A stretch of DNA of 49,921 nt from Clostridium sp. CAG:780 (GTDB lineage Bacteria; Bacillota; Clostridia; TANB77; CAG-508), in contig HF994457.1 of assembly GCA_000434195.1 (NCBI GenBank), positions 1-49,921 on the forward strand. The letters are read 5' to 3'. The notes under the pieces are model-generated. The model saw nothing but the letters and a program-made list of their open reading frames with translations. It made no database searches and was not told the origin of the DNA. Position 1 is the stretch's first letter, and every line of letters starts with the position of its first letter. Positions 7,850 through 15,902 of this stretch are shown one piece after another. Both the position numbers and the translations under genes were made by a program.

Positions 7850-9421
7850 TTAATGTAAGTATAAAACTCCTCCTGCGTTTAAATCTTGTACTCTTTCATC
7901 TGTTTTATAATTGTATATTTCTTTTATTTGTTTCACAATATCTTCATATTGCACGCCTTCATTATAAACTAATATTAGTCCTTTTGATGTATCTTTTTCG
8001 CTTAGAACATTTCTAATATTTTCTTCATTTGCATTGCTGTATTTCATAATATAAGAATTATCTAACTTAGTAAACATATATATGTCATCTAAAAATCTTA
8101 TATTATTTTCATTAAATACATATAGTGCTGGAATGTCTGATTTTTCTTCCATTTTATCAGCTAAATGATTCATTTTTGTGTATGTAAAGTCTAAATGAGC
8201 TCCTGTAAATAGTGGCGAGATTGTTATTATTGCAAATAATGCTACAGTTGCTATTTTTGCTGTTTTTTGTTTAAAGTTTAGCTCAAATAATCTTGAAAAT
8301 ACATATATTAAATATATCATCGATACTGATATTATTGGCATTATATATCTTAGTTCTTTGTATGGTGACATTTTTGCTACTAATACAAAATATATCGCTG
8401 TTGGTATAATTAATAATTTTGTTTCATCATTGTCTACAATTGTACCTTTTTTTCTAACGTCTAGCACTATAAACAATATTATTAGTGCAACGAAGGTATA
8501 TCCAACTAATCCCTTACTTAAAACATATAGATATGTTCCTATGTCTGCATATAGAGTTTCGCTATTGAATAGGCTGTTCATTGCGCCTTCGCCTCTATAT
8601 CCCATGAACATATGCTTAAATGAATATGGGAATATTATTAGTGATACTATTGCTGCAACAACAAAGCAAGATATGTATTTTATTAAGTTTTTGTACTCTT
8701 TTGCTTTTATGTATTTTACTACAAATATTATAAATAGCACTGCCATATATATTAATGTATAATAGTGTGTTAATGAGCTTAATAATGCTACGATTCCAAC
8801 TGTTACAACATCTTTTATTTCTAGCTCTTTTTTGTCGTACAATTTCATATGTATGTATGTTAATATTAATATGAATAAATTTGCTAGTTCATACATTCTT
8901 ATGTATGCTGTTGTGTCTAGTGCTCCTAAACATAACCCTGATATCAAGCAAGTCAATAATGCTTTTTTCTCATCTTTAAATACTCTTTTTGATATTAGAT
9001 ATATAAAGATACTTGAAAATACATATATAATTATGTTTAGAATTATTCCTGTCCATTTTGTAAATCCATCTATTGTAAATGATGCTGCTATTCTTAGTAG
9101 TAAGTAGTATAAAGGTGGATGTACATCATTTTTTTGGTTCTCATATACTGGTTTTAAGTTCCATACTTCATCACTATTTACTGATAAATAATCTATATAA
9201 TAATCTTTCGTGTGCCATGTATCATAAAAATCATCATTTTCTGTAATTTGAATTTTATCATAGTTCATCAAAGAGTACGAATATGCTTCATCTATGTGGA
9301 AATATTCTTTTTTGTATCCAACATAAATTCTTGCCAATATTTGTATTATTATAATTATTGCTAATGATATAATTATAGTTTTTTTGCTTAGCTTTTTACT
9401 TAATGATTTTTCTTGTTTCAT
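7850..9421 (-). CDS. GT-C-fold membrane glycosyltransferase (PMT/ArnT-like)
   Basis: This 523-aa polytopic protein has about 11-13 membrane helices. After the first helix comes an Asp-Glu motif in an extracytoplasmic loop (YFHIDEAYSYS, near residue 42) and then NDVHPPLYYLLL near 100, the arrangement typical of GT39/GT83-type transferases that use polyprenyl-phosphate sugars. Substrate and acceptor are unknown; a cell-surface polymer or protein is likely. It lies between rpmA and trpS, 20 nt from trpS, in a position where obg would normally follow rpmA. That suggests a later insertion into a conserved ribosomal cluster. Confidence 0.8.
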   Translation of the reverse strand: MKQEKSLSKKLSKKTIIISLAIIIIIQILARIYVGYKKEYFHIDEAYSYSLMNYDKIQITENDDFYDTWHTKDYYIDYLSVNSDEVWNLKPVYENQKNDVHPPLYYLLLRIAASFTIDGFTKWTGIILNIIIYVFSSIFIYLISKRVFKDEKKALLTCLISGLCLGALDTTAYIRMYELANLFILILTYIHMKLYDKKELEIKDVVTVGIVALLSSLTHYYTLIYMAVLFIIFVVKYIKAKEYKNLIKYISCFVVAAIVSLIIFPYSFKHMFMGYRGEGAMNSLFNSETLYADIGTYLYVLSKGLVGYTFVALIILFIVLDVRKKGTIVDNDETKLLIIPTAIYFVLVAKMSPYKELRYIMPIISVSMIYLIYVFSRLFELNFKQKTAKIATVALFAIITISPLFTGAHLDFTYTKMNHLADKMEEKSDIPALYVFNENNIRFLDDIYMFTKLDNSYIMKYSNANEENIRNVLSEKDTSKGLILVYNEGVQYEDIVKQIKEIYNYKTDERVQDLNAGGVLYLH

Positions 9422-9510
9422 TTTGTTCCCCTTTTTGTTATTTTTATATGTAATATTTTACCACAAAACCTTGATAATAACAAGGAATTTTTTATTTTTT
9501 GCTGTTGCAT

Positions 9511-9546
9511 ACAAAAACCCTAGCATCGTTTGTAATGCTAGGGTTT
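9511..9546 (-). terminator. Terminator after rpmA
   Basis: A perfect 12-bp stem (AAACCCTAGCAT at 9515-9526 with ATGCTAGGGTTT at 9535-9546) with an 8-nt loop is followed by T's on the minus strand, immediately downstream of the L27 gene. Confidence 0.85.
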
Positions 9547-9551
9547 AAACT

Positions 9552-9929
9552 TTATTTGCTTTCTACTTTTTCTTTTTTTGTAGTTGTTGTTTTTTTAGCA
9601 GGTGCTTTTTCTGCTTTCTTTTCTGTTTTTACAGCTTTTGGAGCTTTTGCTTTTTTTGCTTTAGCTTTTAATTCTTCTGCTGTATAAACGCTAACTTGTT
9701 TTTTATCTCTTCCAAGTCTTTTAAATTTAACAGTTCCTGTTACTTTAGCATATAATGTGTCATCACTGCCTATTCCAACATTTTTTCCTGGATGGAATTT
9801 TGTTCCTCTTTGTCTTACTAATATATTTCCAGCTGGAACTACTTGACCATCAGCTCTTTTTAGTCCCAAACGTTTTGATTCACTATCTCTACCGTTCTTA
9901 ACACTACCTTGACCTTTCTTGTGAGCCAT
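9552..9929 (-). CDS. rpmA: 50S ribosomal protein L27, no cleavable N-extension, long Lys-rich tail
   Basis: Residues 1-85 are canonical L27 (AHKKGQGSVKNGRDSESKRLG), whose N terminus reaches the peptidyl-transferase centre. Most Firmicutes make L27 with an extra N-terminal peptide (ending near FFASKKG) removed by the protease Prp. Here the protein starts directly at MAHKKG, and the space between rplU and rpmA is 45 nt, so prp is absent from its usual place. The 40-residue Lys/Ala/Thr tail is unusual, since L27 is normally about 85-95 aa. The gene is co-transcribed with rplU and followed by a strong terminator. Confidence 0.95.
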   Translation of the reverse strand: MAHKKGQGSVKNGRDSESKRLGLKRADGQVVPAGNILVRQRGTKFHPGKNVGIGSDDTLYAKVTGTVKFKRLGRDKKQVSVYTAEELKAKAKKAKAPKAVKTEKKAEKAPAKKTTTTKKEKVESK

Positions 9930-9974
9930 TTAGTTTCACTCCCTTCATGTTTTTGTTTTATAATCTCTTAATTA

Positions 9975-10334
9975 TTATTTTGTTTCTTTTTTAGCTTCTG
10001 TCTTTGTTTCTTTCTTTTCAGCAGCTAATTTTATAGATGTTATTTCAACCTTTGTATATGGTTGTCTATGTCCTTGAGTTCTTCTGTAGTTTTTCTTAGC
10101 TTTGTATTTGTAAACTAATATTTTTTTAGCTTTTCCATGAGCTACTACTTTTCCCTCAACTTTAACACCTTTAACATAAGGAGCTCCAACTTCTATTTTC
10201 TTTCCGTCAGATACTAAAACTACATTGTCAAAAGAAACTTTTTTTCCTTCTTCTGCTTCTAGTTTTTCGAAGAATACTACATCTCCCTCTGCTACTTTGT
10301 ATTGTTTTCCACAGCTTTCAATTATTGCGTACAT
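9975..10334 (-). CDS. rplU: 50S ribosomal protein L21
   Basis: This 119-aa L21 binds 23S rRNA. The core (MYAIIESCGKQYKVAEGD to QPYTKVEITSI) covers about residues 1-103, followed by a short Lys/Glu/Thr tail. The frame opens at a GTG at 10346, but GGAGG is placed for the ATG at 10334, which gives the usual MYAII start. It is first in the rplU-rpmA transcript and is preceded by a structured leader and a consensus promoter. Confidence 0.96.
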   Translation of the reverse strand: MYAIIESCGKQYKVAEGDVVFFEKLEAEEGKKVSFDNVVLVSDGKKIEVGAPYVKGVKVEGKVVAHGKAKKILVYKYKAKKNYRRTQGHRQPYTKVEITSIKLAAEKKETKTEAKKETK

Positions 10335-10346
10335 TGTATTGTACAC

Positions 10347-10446
10347 CTCCCTTTATTCGTATACTCGCTAAGCATAAAATTCAAGGCATCTATCTATAAT
10401 TTTTATTATGATAGAATTTAGTTGCCCGACCCAGGCGGCTTACAGA
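10347..10446 (-). ncRNA. Candidate L21 leader (autoregulatory 5' UTR)
   Basis: About 100 nt of untranslated RNA lie between the promoter and rplU. The leader has a GC-rich core (minus strand GCCGCCTGGGTCGGGC, around 10424-10440) in otherwise AT-rich sequence, which suggests conserved RNA structure. Leaders upstream of rplU are known in Firmicutes and are thought to bind L21. I recognise it by position and composition, not by a covariance search. Confidence 0.55.
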
Positions 10447-10451
10447 TAATT

Positions 10452-10480
10452 ATTTTATCACAAAGCAAAATCATTGTCAA
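10452..10480 (-). promoter_or_regulatory. rplU-rpmA promoter
   Basis: A consensus TTGACA (complement of 10475-10480) and TAAAAT (10452-10457) are spaced 17 bp. Confidence 0.85.
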
Positions 10481-10540
10481 TGGTTTTTGGCTATTTTCTC
10501 GCATTCTAGCACTTTTATGTCACTGTTTCTTTAGCTGTTT

Positions 10541-11944
10541 TTAAGTTTGTCCTTGTACCTTTATAGAATTTGCACGTTCTGGGAATTTAGAAGAAAGCCA
10601 TTCTTTTTGGGTATCGTCTTTTACTATTATTGTTACATCTGATGGTAGAGTATCCAACATATAATTATAATTTTGAACTTTATCAAATGTTGCATTGCGC
10701 ATATCTATCTTCTTCAGCAATTTACATCCACTAAACATAGTTTCCACATTAAGAAGATTTTCTGTTTTAAAATTGCTTAAATCTAATTCAGTGAGCAATT
10801 CACAGTTAACAAACATTCTTTTTAATCTTTCAACACTAGAAGTATTAAAGTTGCTAAGATCTATCTTACTTAGGCTTTTACAATTAAAAAACATTGCCTC
10901 CATATCAGTTACTTTTGATGTGTCAAAATTTTTTAAATTTACATTTTTTAGATTTTCGCAATTTCCAAACATTGCATACATTTTGGTTACATTTGATGTG
11001 TCAAAACTACTTAAATTTATATTTTCTATTGCCGAACAGCCATTAAATAAATTTGTTAATTTTACTACATTTTTGGTATCAAAGTTTGCTAAGTTTAAAT
11101 TAGTTAGTTTTGAACAATTTAAAAACATACCACTCATTGTTGTAACATTAGATGTATCAAATGAGCTTAAATCCAAATCAGTATATTGAGAGCCATCTGT
11201 AAACATATAGCTCATGTCTGTAACTTCTGATGTGTCCAGATTTTCAATTCCGTTCATTTCAATCTTTCCTGCATAAGTTCCAAGTGCTTTAAAAAGTAAT
11301 TTTGCACTTTTATTTAATTTTACTCTTCCATTTCCAGCTATTGTCACTTCCCAAAAGTTATTATTATCTTTATCTTCATACCAAGCTAAATATCTTCCAT
11401 TTTTTCTTTCTGAAATATCCCATGTTTTCTCATCATTGGCATCATGCCCATTTAATGCAGTTATTATATTTATTTGTTCAATGTCTCCTCTTTTGATACT
11501 GGTATTTCCTAAAAAGCTACCATCAGCTGAATCTTCTTCGTTTCCACAAGCTACGATAGTCCCATCTATAAATATTATGGTTTTTCCAGCTATTGTTACT
11601 TCTCCTGTTTCCAGTATCGCTTGTTTTTCTTCTTTTGTAATCGTGTTCTCTTTTTCCAATCTTTCCAACACTTTTTCTAGTGTTTCTTTTTCAGAATCAC
11701 TTTGGTATATTTGTCCCTCTAATTTCCAAAGGTCCCTTTCTTTCTCAACCATTGCTGCTCTAGTCTGTTCTTTTGTCTCTTGGCTGTTTTGTATTATTCC
11801 ATTTTTGTCCGCTACTACACTTACACTCACTCCTGCTAGTATCAAAAGCACAACTATTGTTACTACTAACGCAATTAGGGTTATCCCTTTTTTGTTTTTC
11901 AGTTTTCTATTGATTCTTTCCCTCTCTTTAGTTTTTTTTGGCAT
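10541..11944 (-). CDS. Pilin-like N-terminus fused to BspA/DUF285 repeats
   Basis: This 467-aa predicted surface protein begins with a short basic stretch and a prepilin-type segment, KKGITLIALVVTIVVLLI (residues 18-35), as in type IV pilin-like proteins. The Glu5 of mature pilins is replaced by Ala. After a Glu-rich helix and a globular part (about 60-215) come seven BspA-like/DUF285 repeats of about 26 residues (pattern FDTSNVTTMSGMFLNCSKL). These leucine-rich repeats occur in surface proteins of gut bacteria. GGGGGAG precedes the ATG. The gene has its own promoter and sits between rng and rplU, which are normally adjacent. Substrate or adhesion target is unknown. Confidence 0.85.
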   Translation of the reverse strand: MPKKTKERERINRKLKNKKGITLIALVVTIVVLLILAGVSVSVVADKNGIIQNSQETKEQTRAAMVEKERDLWKLEGQIYQSDSEKETLEKVLERLEKENTITKEEKQAILETGEVTIAGKTIIFIDGTIVACGNEEDSADGSFLGNTSIKRGDIEQINIITALNGHDANDEKTWDISERKNGRYLAWYEDKDNNNFWEVTIAGNGRVKLNKSAKLLFKALGTYAGKIEMNGIENLDTSEVTDMSYMFTDGSQYTDLDLSSFDTSNVTTMSGMFLNCSKLTNLNLANFDTKNVVKLTNLFNGCSAIENINLSSFDTSNVTKMYAMFGNCENLKNVNLKNFDTSKVTDMEAMFFNCKSLSKIDLSNFNTSSVERLKRMFVNCELLTELDLSNFKTENLLNVETMFSGCKLLKKIDMRNATFDKVQNYNYMLDTLPSDVTIIVKDDTQKEWLSSKFPERANSIKVQGQT

Positions 11945-11974
11945 TTTGCTCCCCCTTTCCTTTCGTATATCGTT

Positions 11975-12003
11975 ATTATAAAATAAGCCGTTTTACAAAT
12001 CAA
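11975..12003 (-). promoter_or_regulatory. Promoter of the pilin-like DUF285 gene
   Basis: TTGATT (complement of 11998-12003) and TATAAT (11975-11980) are spaced 17 bp, 30 bp before the start codon. The gene therefore need not depend on the rng transcript. Confidence 0.75.
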
Positions 12004-12018
12004 CTAGTAATCAAACTC

Positions 12019-13218
12019 TTATATTTTCTTTCTTGTCATTTCTAATAGATCTAATTGCGTAAATCCTACCACTTGTGTTTTGCTTCTGTCTTTTTTTAGT
12101 TCTTTGTCAAGCAAGTCTAGTATTTGTTTTCTTTCTTCGTCCTTTAGCATATCTATATAATCTACAATAATTATTCCACTTATATTTCTTAGTCTTATTT
12201 GCTTTGCTATTTCTATCGTTGCTTCTCTGTTTACTCTCAATAATGCTAGTTCTTTGGTTTCTTTGTTTCTTCCTGTATATTTTCCAGAGTTTACGTCTAT
12301 GGCTGTTAGCGCTTCTGTTTTATCTATTGTTATAAATCCACCACATTTAAGCCATATCTTTCTTTCATGTATTTTTGATATTTGATGTTCTAAATTGTGT
12401 TTTTGCATTAAGTCATTTTCTTGTAAACACAATTCTATATTAGGCTTTTTTAATTCGCTAATTTGTTCTTTTATTTGTTCAAATACAGCTGTGTTGTTAA
12501 CTGTTATTTGATTAATGTCTGAGTCTAAAACTCCTAATAGAAATTTTGATACGATGTTGTAGTTCTCAAATATTAATACTGGTTTACCCTCTTTTGAAAC
12601 TTCTTCATATGCACTTTTTATTTGTTTCCAATATTCTATTAATTCTACTATATCTCTTTCTATTTCTTCTTTGCTTTTTTCAGATGCTGCTGTTCTTAAT
12701 ATTAGTCCATACTTTTCGTCTTTTCCATATTTTTTTAATATTTCAGATGCTACATTTTTTAGTCTTTCTTTTTCTTCTTTGCTTTCTATTTTTTGCGATA
12801 CTGTTATAAAATTTACATTAATTAAAAGTACGCAAAATCTGCCTACTAGGCTTATGTCTTTTGACACTCTCGCACCTTTTAAGCTTTCTTTGTCTTTTTT
12901 TATCTGAACAAGTATTGTTTCTTTTTGTTTTACAAAATCCTTCATTTTGTATTTTGAATAGTCTTCTTCTTTATTTCCGGTTACTTCACTTGTTTTTGGA
13001 ATTATATCTTTTATATGTATAAAAGCGTTTTTGCTTTCTCCAATGTCTACAAATGCTGATTGCATATTTGGTAATACATTTCTTACAATTCCACAATATA
13101 TATTTCCTTCTAATGTTTTTGCATTGTTTATGTTGTCATACTCTTCTACTAATTTGCCATTTTCCAGTAATGCCACTATTATATCGTCTTCATCTTTGTT
13201 TATTATAATTTCTTTCAT
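12019..13218 (-). CDS. rng: RNase E/G family protein, short C-terminus
   Basis: This 399-aa endoribonuclease-family protein has an S1-like RNA-binding region at about residues 35-110. The DNase I-like catalytic part carries ITIDKTEALTAIDVNSGKYTG (Asp near 315) and IIIVDYIDML (Asp near 356), the two metal-binding acidic residues of RNase E/G. It ends right after GFTQLDLLEMTRKKI. The CPxC zinc-link and small dimer domain that usually follow are missing, so it is shorter than the usual 480 or so residues. AGAGGTAG precedes the ATG, 9 nt after pth, so the two form an operon. Its normal partner rplU is separated by the pilin-like gene. Confidence 0.88.
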   Translation of the reverse strand: MKEIIINKDEDDIIVALLENGKLVEEYDNINNAKTLEGNIYCGIVRNVLPNMQSAFVDIGESKNAFIHIKDIIPKTSEVTGNKEEDYSKYKMKDFVKQKETILVQIKKDKESLKGARVSKDISLVGRFCVLLINVNFITVSQKIESKEEKERLKNVASEILKKYGKDEKYGLILRTAASEKSKEEIERDIVELIEYWKQIKSAYEEVSKEGKPVLIFENYNIVSKFLLGVLDSDINQITVNNTAVFEQIKEQISELKKPNIELCLQENDLMQKHNLEHQISKIHERKIWLKCGGFITIDKTEALTAIDVNSGKYTGRNKETKELALLRVNREATIEIAKQIRLRNISGIIIVDYIDMLKDEERKQILDLLDKELKKDRSKTQVVGFTQLDLLEMTRKKI

Positions 13219-13227
13219 TAACTACCT

Positions 13228-13785
13228 CTAATTTAATGTATTCATTGCATTGTCTATTCCTATTTTTAAGCATAATTTAACAGCTTCTGCAGCTAGTTCT
13301 ACTCCTTTTTCTAGTCTTTCATATTCTTCATTATTAACTTTATCTATTACATAATTTATTAGATTTGGTATTTCTTGTTTTGAACCTGTTCCCACTTTTA
13401 TTCTTGGAAATTCTTTTGAGCCTAACTCATACACAACTGATTTCATTCCATTGTGTGATCCTGGTCCACCTTTTTTTCTTATTTTTATTGTCCCTGTTTC
13501 TACATCTATATCATCATATATTACAATAATCTTATCCATATCTATCTTATAAAAATCTGCAAATGGCTTTATAGCCTCACCACTTAAATTCATATAAGTT
13601 TGAGGTTTTAATAAGATTACTTTTTCGTTTTCAATTGTTCCAGTTCCATATAAAGCATTGTATTTTTCCTTTTTTACTTCAATATCAAATTCTTTTGATA
13701 ACTTGTTTATTACATCAAATCCCATATTGTGTCTTGTTTTTGCATATTCTGGTTCTGGATTTCCAAGTCCTACTATTAAATACAT
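13228..13785 (-). CDS. pth: Peptidyl-tRNA hydrolase
   Basis: This 185-aa Pth releases tRNA from peptidyl-tRNA that drops off ribosomes. It has the N-terminal LIVGLGNPEPEYAKTRHNMGF block with the catalytic His (residue 19 or 20), the IVIYDDIDVETG motif with the catalytic Asp near 93, and GGPGSHNGMKS. The length is typical. It is transcribed leftward, divergent from era, from a promoter that overlaps the era promoter, and continues into rng. Confidence 0.96.
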   Translation of the reverse strand: MYLIVGLGNPEPEYAKTRHNMGFDVINKLSKEFDIEVKKEKYNALYGTGTIENEKVILLKPQTYMNLSGEAIKPFADFYKIDMDKIIVIYDDIDVETGTIKIRKKGGPGSHNGMKSVVYELGSKEFPRIKVGTGSKQEIPNLINYVIDKVNNEEYERLEKGVELAAEAVKLCLKIGIDNAMNTLN

Positions 13786-13819
13786 TTCTCCTACTTCCTA
13801 GCATAAAAATATTATGGTA

Positions 13820-13848
13820 AGTATAGCATAATTTTTGACACTTTGCAA
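13820..13848 (-). promoter_or_regulatory. pth promoter, overlapping the divergent era promoter
   Basis: TTGCAA (13843-13848) and TATACT (complement of 13820-13825) are spaced 17 bp. It overlaps the era promoter, so the two may compete for RNA polymerase. Confidence 0.65.
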
Positions 13849-13863
13849 GAAATATTATATAAT
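13835..13863 (+). promoter_or_regulatory. era promoter
   Basis: TTGACA (13835-13840) and TATAAT (13858-13863), both perfect hexamers, are spaced 17 bp. A leader of about 110 nt follows. Confidence 0.9.
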
Positions 13864-13980
13864 TCTAGTGTTAGAAAAAGTTTGTCGAATTATTGTATAT
13901 GAAATATTTTTTTATTTACTTTTTTCTACAAAATATTTAATTAAAATTATTTATAATAATTATAGAAATTGGAGAACTAT

Positions 13981-14889
13981 ATGGAGAACGAAAATTTTAA
14001 ATCAGGATTTGTATCAATGCTTGGAAGAACTAATGTAGGAAAGTCTAGCATTATCAATTCTTTAGTCGGTGAAAAAGTTGCAGCTGTTGCAAATAAAACA
14101 CAGACTACTAGAACCGCTATAAGAGCTATTGTTAATCGTCCTAACAGTCAGATTATTTTTGTTGATACACCTGGAATTCATAAACCAAAGTCAAAACTTG
14201 GAGATGTTATGGTTGAAACAGCTTTTGGTGCTTCTTCAGATGTTGATATTGTGCTTTTTGTAGTTGATGCAACATCAGAGGCTATTGGCAAAGGTGATAG
14301 ATTAATATTAGACAAAATTATTGATTCTAAGAAAAAATGTATTTTGGTAATTAACAAAGTAGATTTAGTTGCTAAAGAACAAATCGCAAAATTAATTGAA
14401 CTTTATTCTAAAGAATATAGTTTTACTGCTGTTGTTCCAGTTTCTGTCATAAAAAACAAGAATCTAGATATTCTTCTTGATGAGATAGAAAACAACTTGA
14501 AGGTTGGTCCTGCATATTATAATGTAGAGGAATATACTGACCAAACATTAAGGCAACTAGCCGAAGAAACTATTAGAGAAAAGACTTTAAGGTTATTAGA
14601 TCAAGAAGTTCCTCATGGAATTTATATTGAAGTTGAAAAAATGAAATTCAGAAAAACCGTTGAAAAGCAGAGCATTTGTGATATTTCTGCAACTATTTAT
14701 TGTTTAAAGAAATCTCATAAAGGTATTATTATCGGCAAAGACGGAAAAATGTTAAAGAGAATCGGAACTTATGCAAGGGAAGATTTAGAAAAAACTTTGG
14801 ATACAAAAGTCAATTTGCAATTATGGGTTAAAGTTAGAGAAGATTGGATCAATGATTCAAATTTACTAAAAAAATTTAAATTACAATAA
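13981..14889 (+). CDS. era: GTPase Era
   Basis: This 302-aa Era is a GTPase that binds 16S rRNA and helps mature the 30S subunit. G1 is GRTNVGKSS, G3 DTPGIHK and G4 NKVD. The C-terminal KH domain contains GIIIGKDGKMLKRIG. The frame opens at a TTG at 13969, but GGAG at 13971-13974 fits the ATG at 13981. It starts the rightward group era-yqzL-recO. In many Firmicutes era follows ybeY-dgkA-cdd, but here those genes point the other way beyond recO. Confidence 0.96.
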   Translation: MENENFKSGFVSMLGRTNVGKSSIINSLVGEKVAAVANKTQTTRTAIRAIVNRPNSQIIFVDTPGIHKPKSKLGDVMVETAFGASSDVDIVLFVVDATSEAIGKGDRLILDKIIDSKKKCILVINKVDLVAKEQIAKLIELYSKEYSFTAVVPVSVIKNKNLDILLDEIENNLKVGPAYYNVEEYTDQTLRQLAEETIREKTLRLLDQEVPHGIYIEVEKMKFRKTVEKQSICDISATIYCLKKSHKGIIIGKDGKMLKRIGTYAREDLEKTLDTKVNLQLWVKVREDWINDSNLLKKFKLQ

Positions 14890-14970
14890 TTGCTAGTATA
14901 AATGTTTTGAATTTACAAAAGATAAATAAAAATTGGTATGCGTTTAATGCTACATAGGAGATGATTTCAT

Positions 14971-15132
14971 ATGATAAAAAAAATAGCTTGGAATACTTTT
15001 AAAAATACTGGAAATATTAATACTTTTTTAGAATTGCTAGAGGTTGAAAATGCCGAGAAGAATTTGCAAAAAAGCGATTCTAACGTTACTAATATTGAAG
15101 TAAAAGATGATAACAAAATGAATAATTTATAA
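14971..15132 (+). CDS. yqzL: YqzL-like small protein
   Basis: A 53-aa protein encoded between era and recO. Its start (MIKKIAWNTFKNTGNINTFL) matches the pattern of Bacillus YqzL (aromatic residue, K-x-F, TGNIxTxL, then an acidic tail), and the position between era and recO is the same. Function is unknown in any species as far as I know. AGGAG at 14956-14960 serves the ATG, and the gene ends 10 nt before recO. Confidence 0.85.
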   Translation: MIKKIAWNTFKNTGNINTFLELLEVENAEKNLQKSDSNVTNIEVKDDNKMNNL

Positions 15133-15142
15133 GAAGGATTTT

Positions 15143-15868
15143 ATGGGAATAATAAAGACAAAAGGAATTGTACTACTAGAAAGTAATATGGGAGATTTCG
15201 ATAAGATGGTTTCTATTCTTACTCCCGACATAGGCAAAATTGGTTGTGCAGCTAAAGGTGCTAGAAGGCCCAAAAGCTCACTTTTAGCTGGCACTCAATT
15301 TTTGAGTTTTAGCGATTTAGTTATTTTTAAGGGCGTGAACTCTTATAATATCAACTCTTGCGAAGCTATTGAAGTTTTTTATAACATTCGTACAGATTTA
15401 GATAAACTAAATTATGCTGCTTTTATGACTAGATTAGTTTCAGACGTTACTTATGAGAACCAATATACTTATAATATTTTACAACTATTACTTAACACTC
15501 TTTACCTACTTTCCGAAACTGATACTGATAAAGATTTTATCTTATCTGTTTTTGAAATTAGATTAATGGTTATTTTAGGTTTTGCTCCTAGACTAGATAA
15601 GTGTTCTTTATGTGGGAATAAAGAGAATATTGGTTATTTCAGTATTTCTAATAATGGTTACTTATGTAATAATTGTGGATTTTTAGATAAGTCCTCAATA
15701 AAAATTTGTAGAGATACTTTTAATGCTTTAAAGTACATAGTTTCAGCTCCGGCTAAAAAACTATATTCTTTTACAATGTCCGATGAAGCAAAAAAAGAGT
15801 TAAAATTAATTAGTAATTTGTTTGTTAATCACAATTTAGATAAAGAATATAAGTTAGAAAAATATTAA
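15143..15868 (+). CDS. recO: DNA repair protein RecO
   Basis: This 241-aa RecO loads RecA on SSB-coated DNA with RecR. The N-terminal OB fold is at about 1-78 (IIKTKGIVLLESNMGDFDK). A helical domain includes a four-cysteine zinc site (CSLCG near 150 and CNNCG near 170). AAGGA precedes the ATG. It is last in the era-yqzL-recO operon and is followed by a strong terminator. Confidence 0.95.
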   Translation: MGIIKTKGIVLLESNMGDFDKMVSILTPDIGKIGCAAKGARRPKSSLLAGTQFLSFSDLVIFKGVNSYNINSCEAIEVFYNIRTDLDKLNYAAFMTRLVSDVTYENQYTYNILQLLLNTLYLLSETDTDKDFILSVFEIRLMVILGFAPRLDKCSLCGNKENIGYFSISNNGYLCNNCGFLDKSSIKICRDTFNALKYIVSAPAKKLYSFTMSDEAKKELKLISNLFVNHNLDKEYKLEKY

Positions 15869-15902
15869 AAGAACTGCCTTCCTTTTGGCAGTTCTTATTT
15901 TT
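15869..15902. terminator. Bidirectional terminator between recO and the DUF3048 gene
   Basis: A perfect 10-bp stem (AAGAACTGCC at 15869-15878 with GGCAGTTCTT at 15887-15896) is followed by ATTTTTTATT on the plus strand. It lies between convergent genes; on the minus side the stem is followed by only a short T-rich stretch. Confidence 0.85.
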
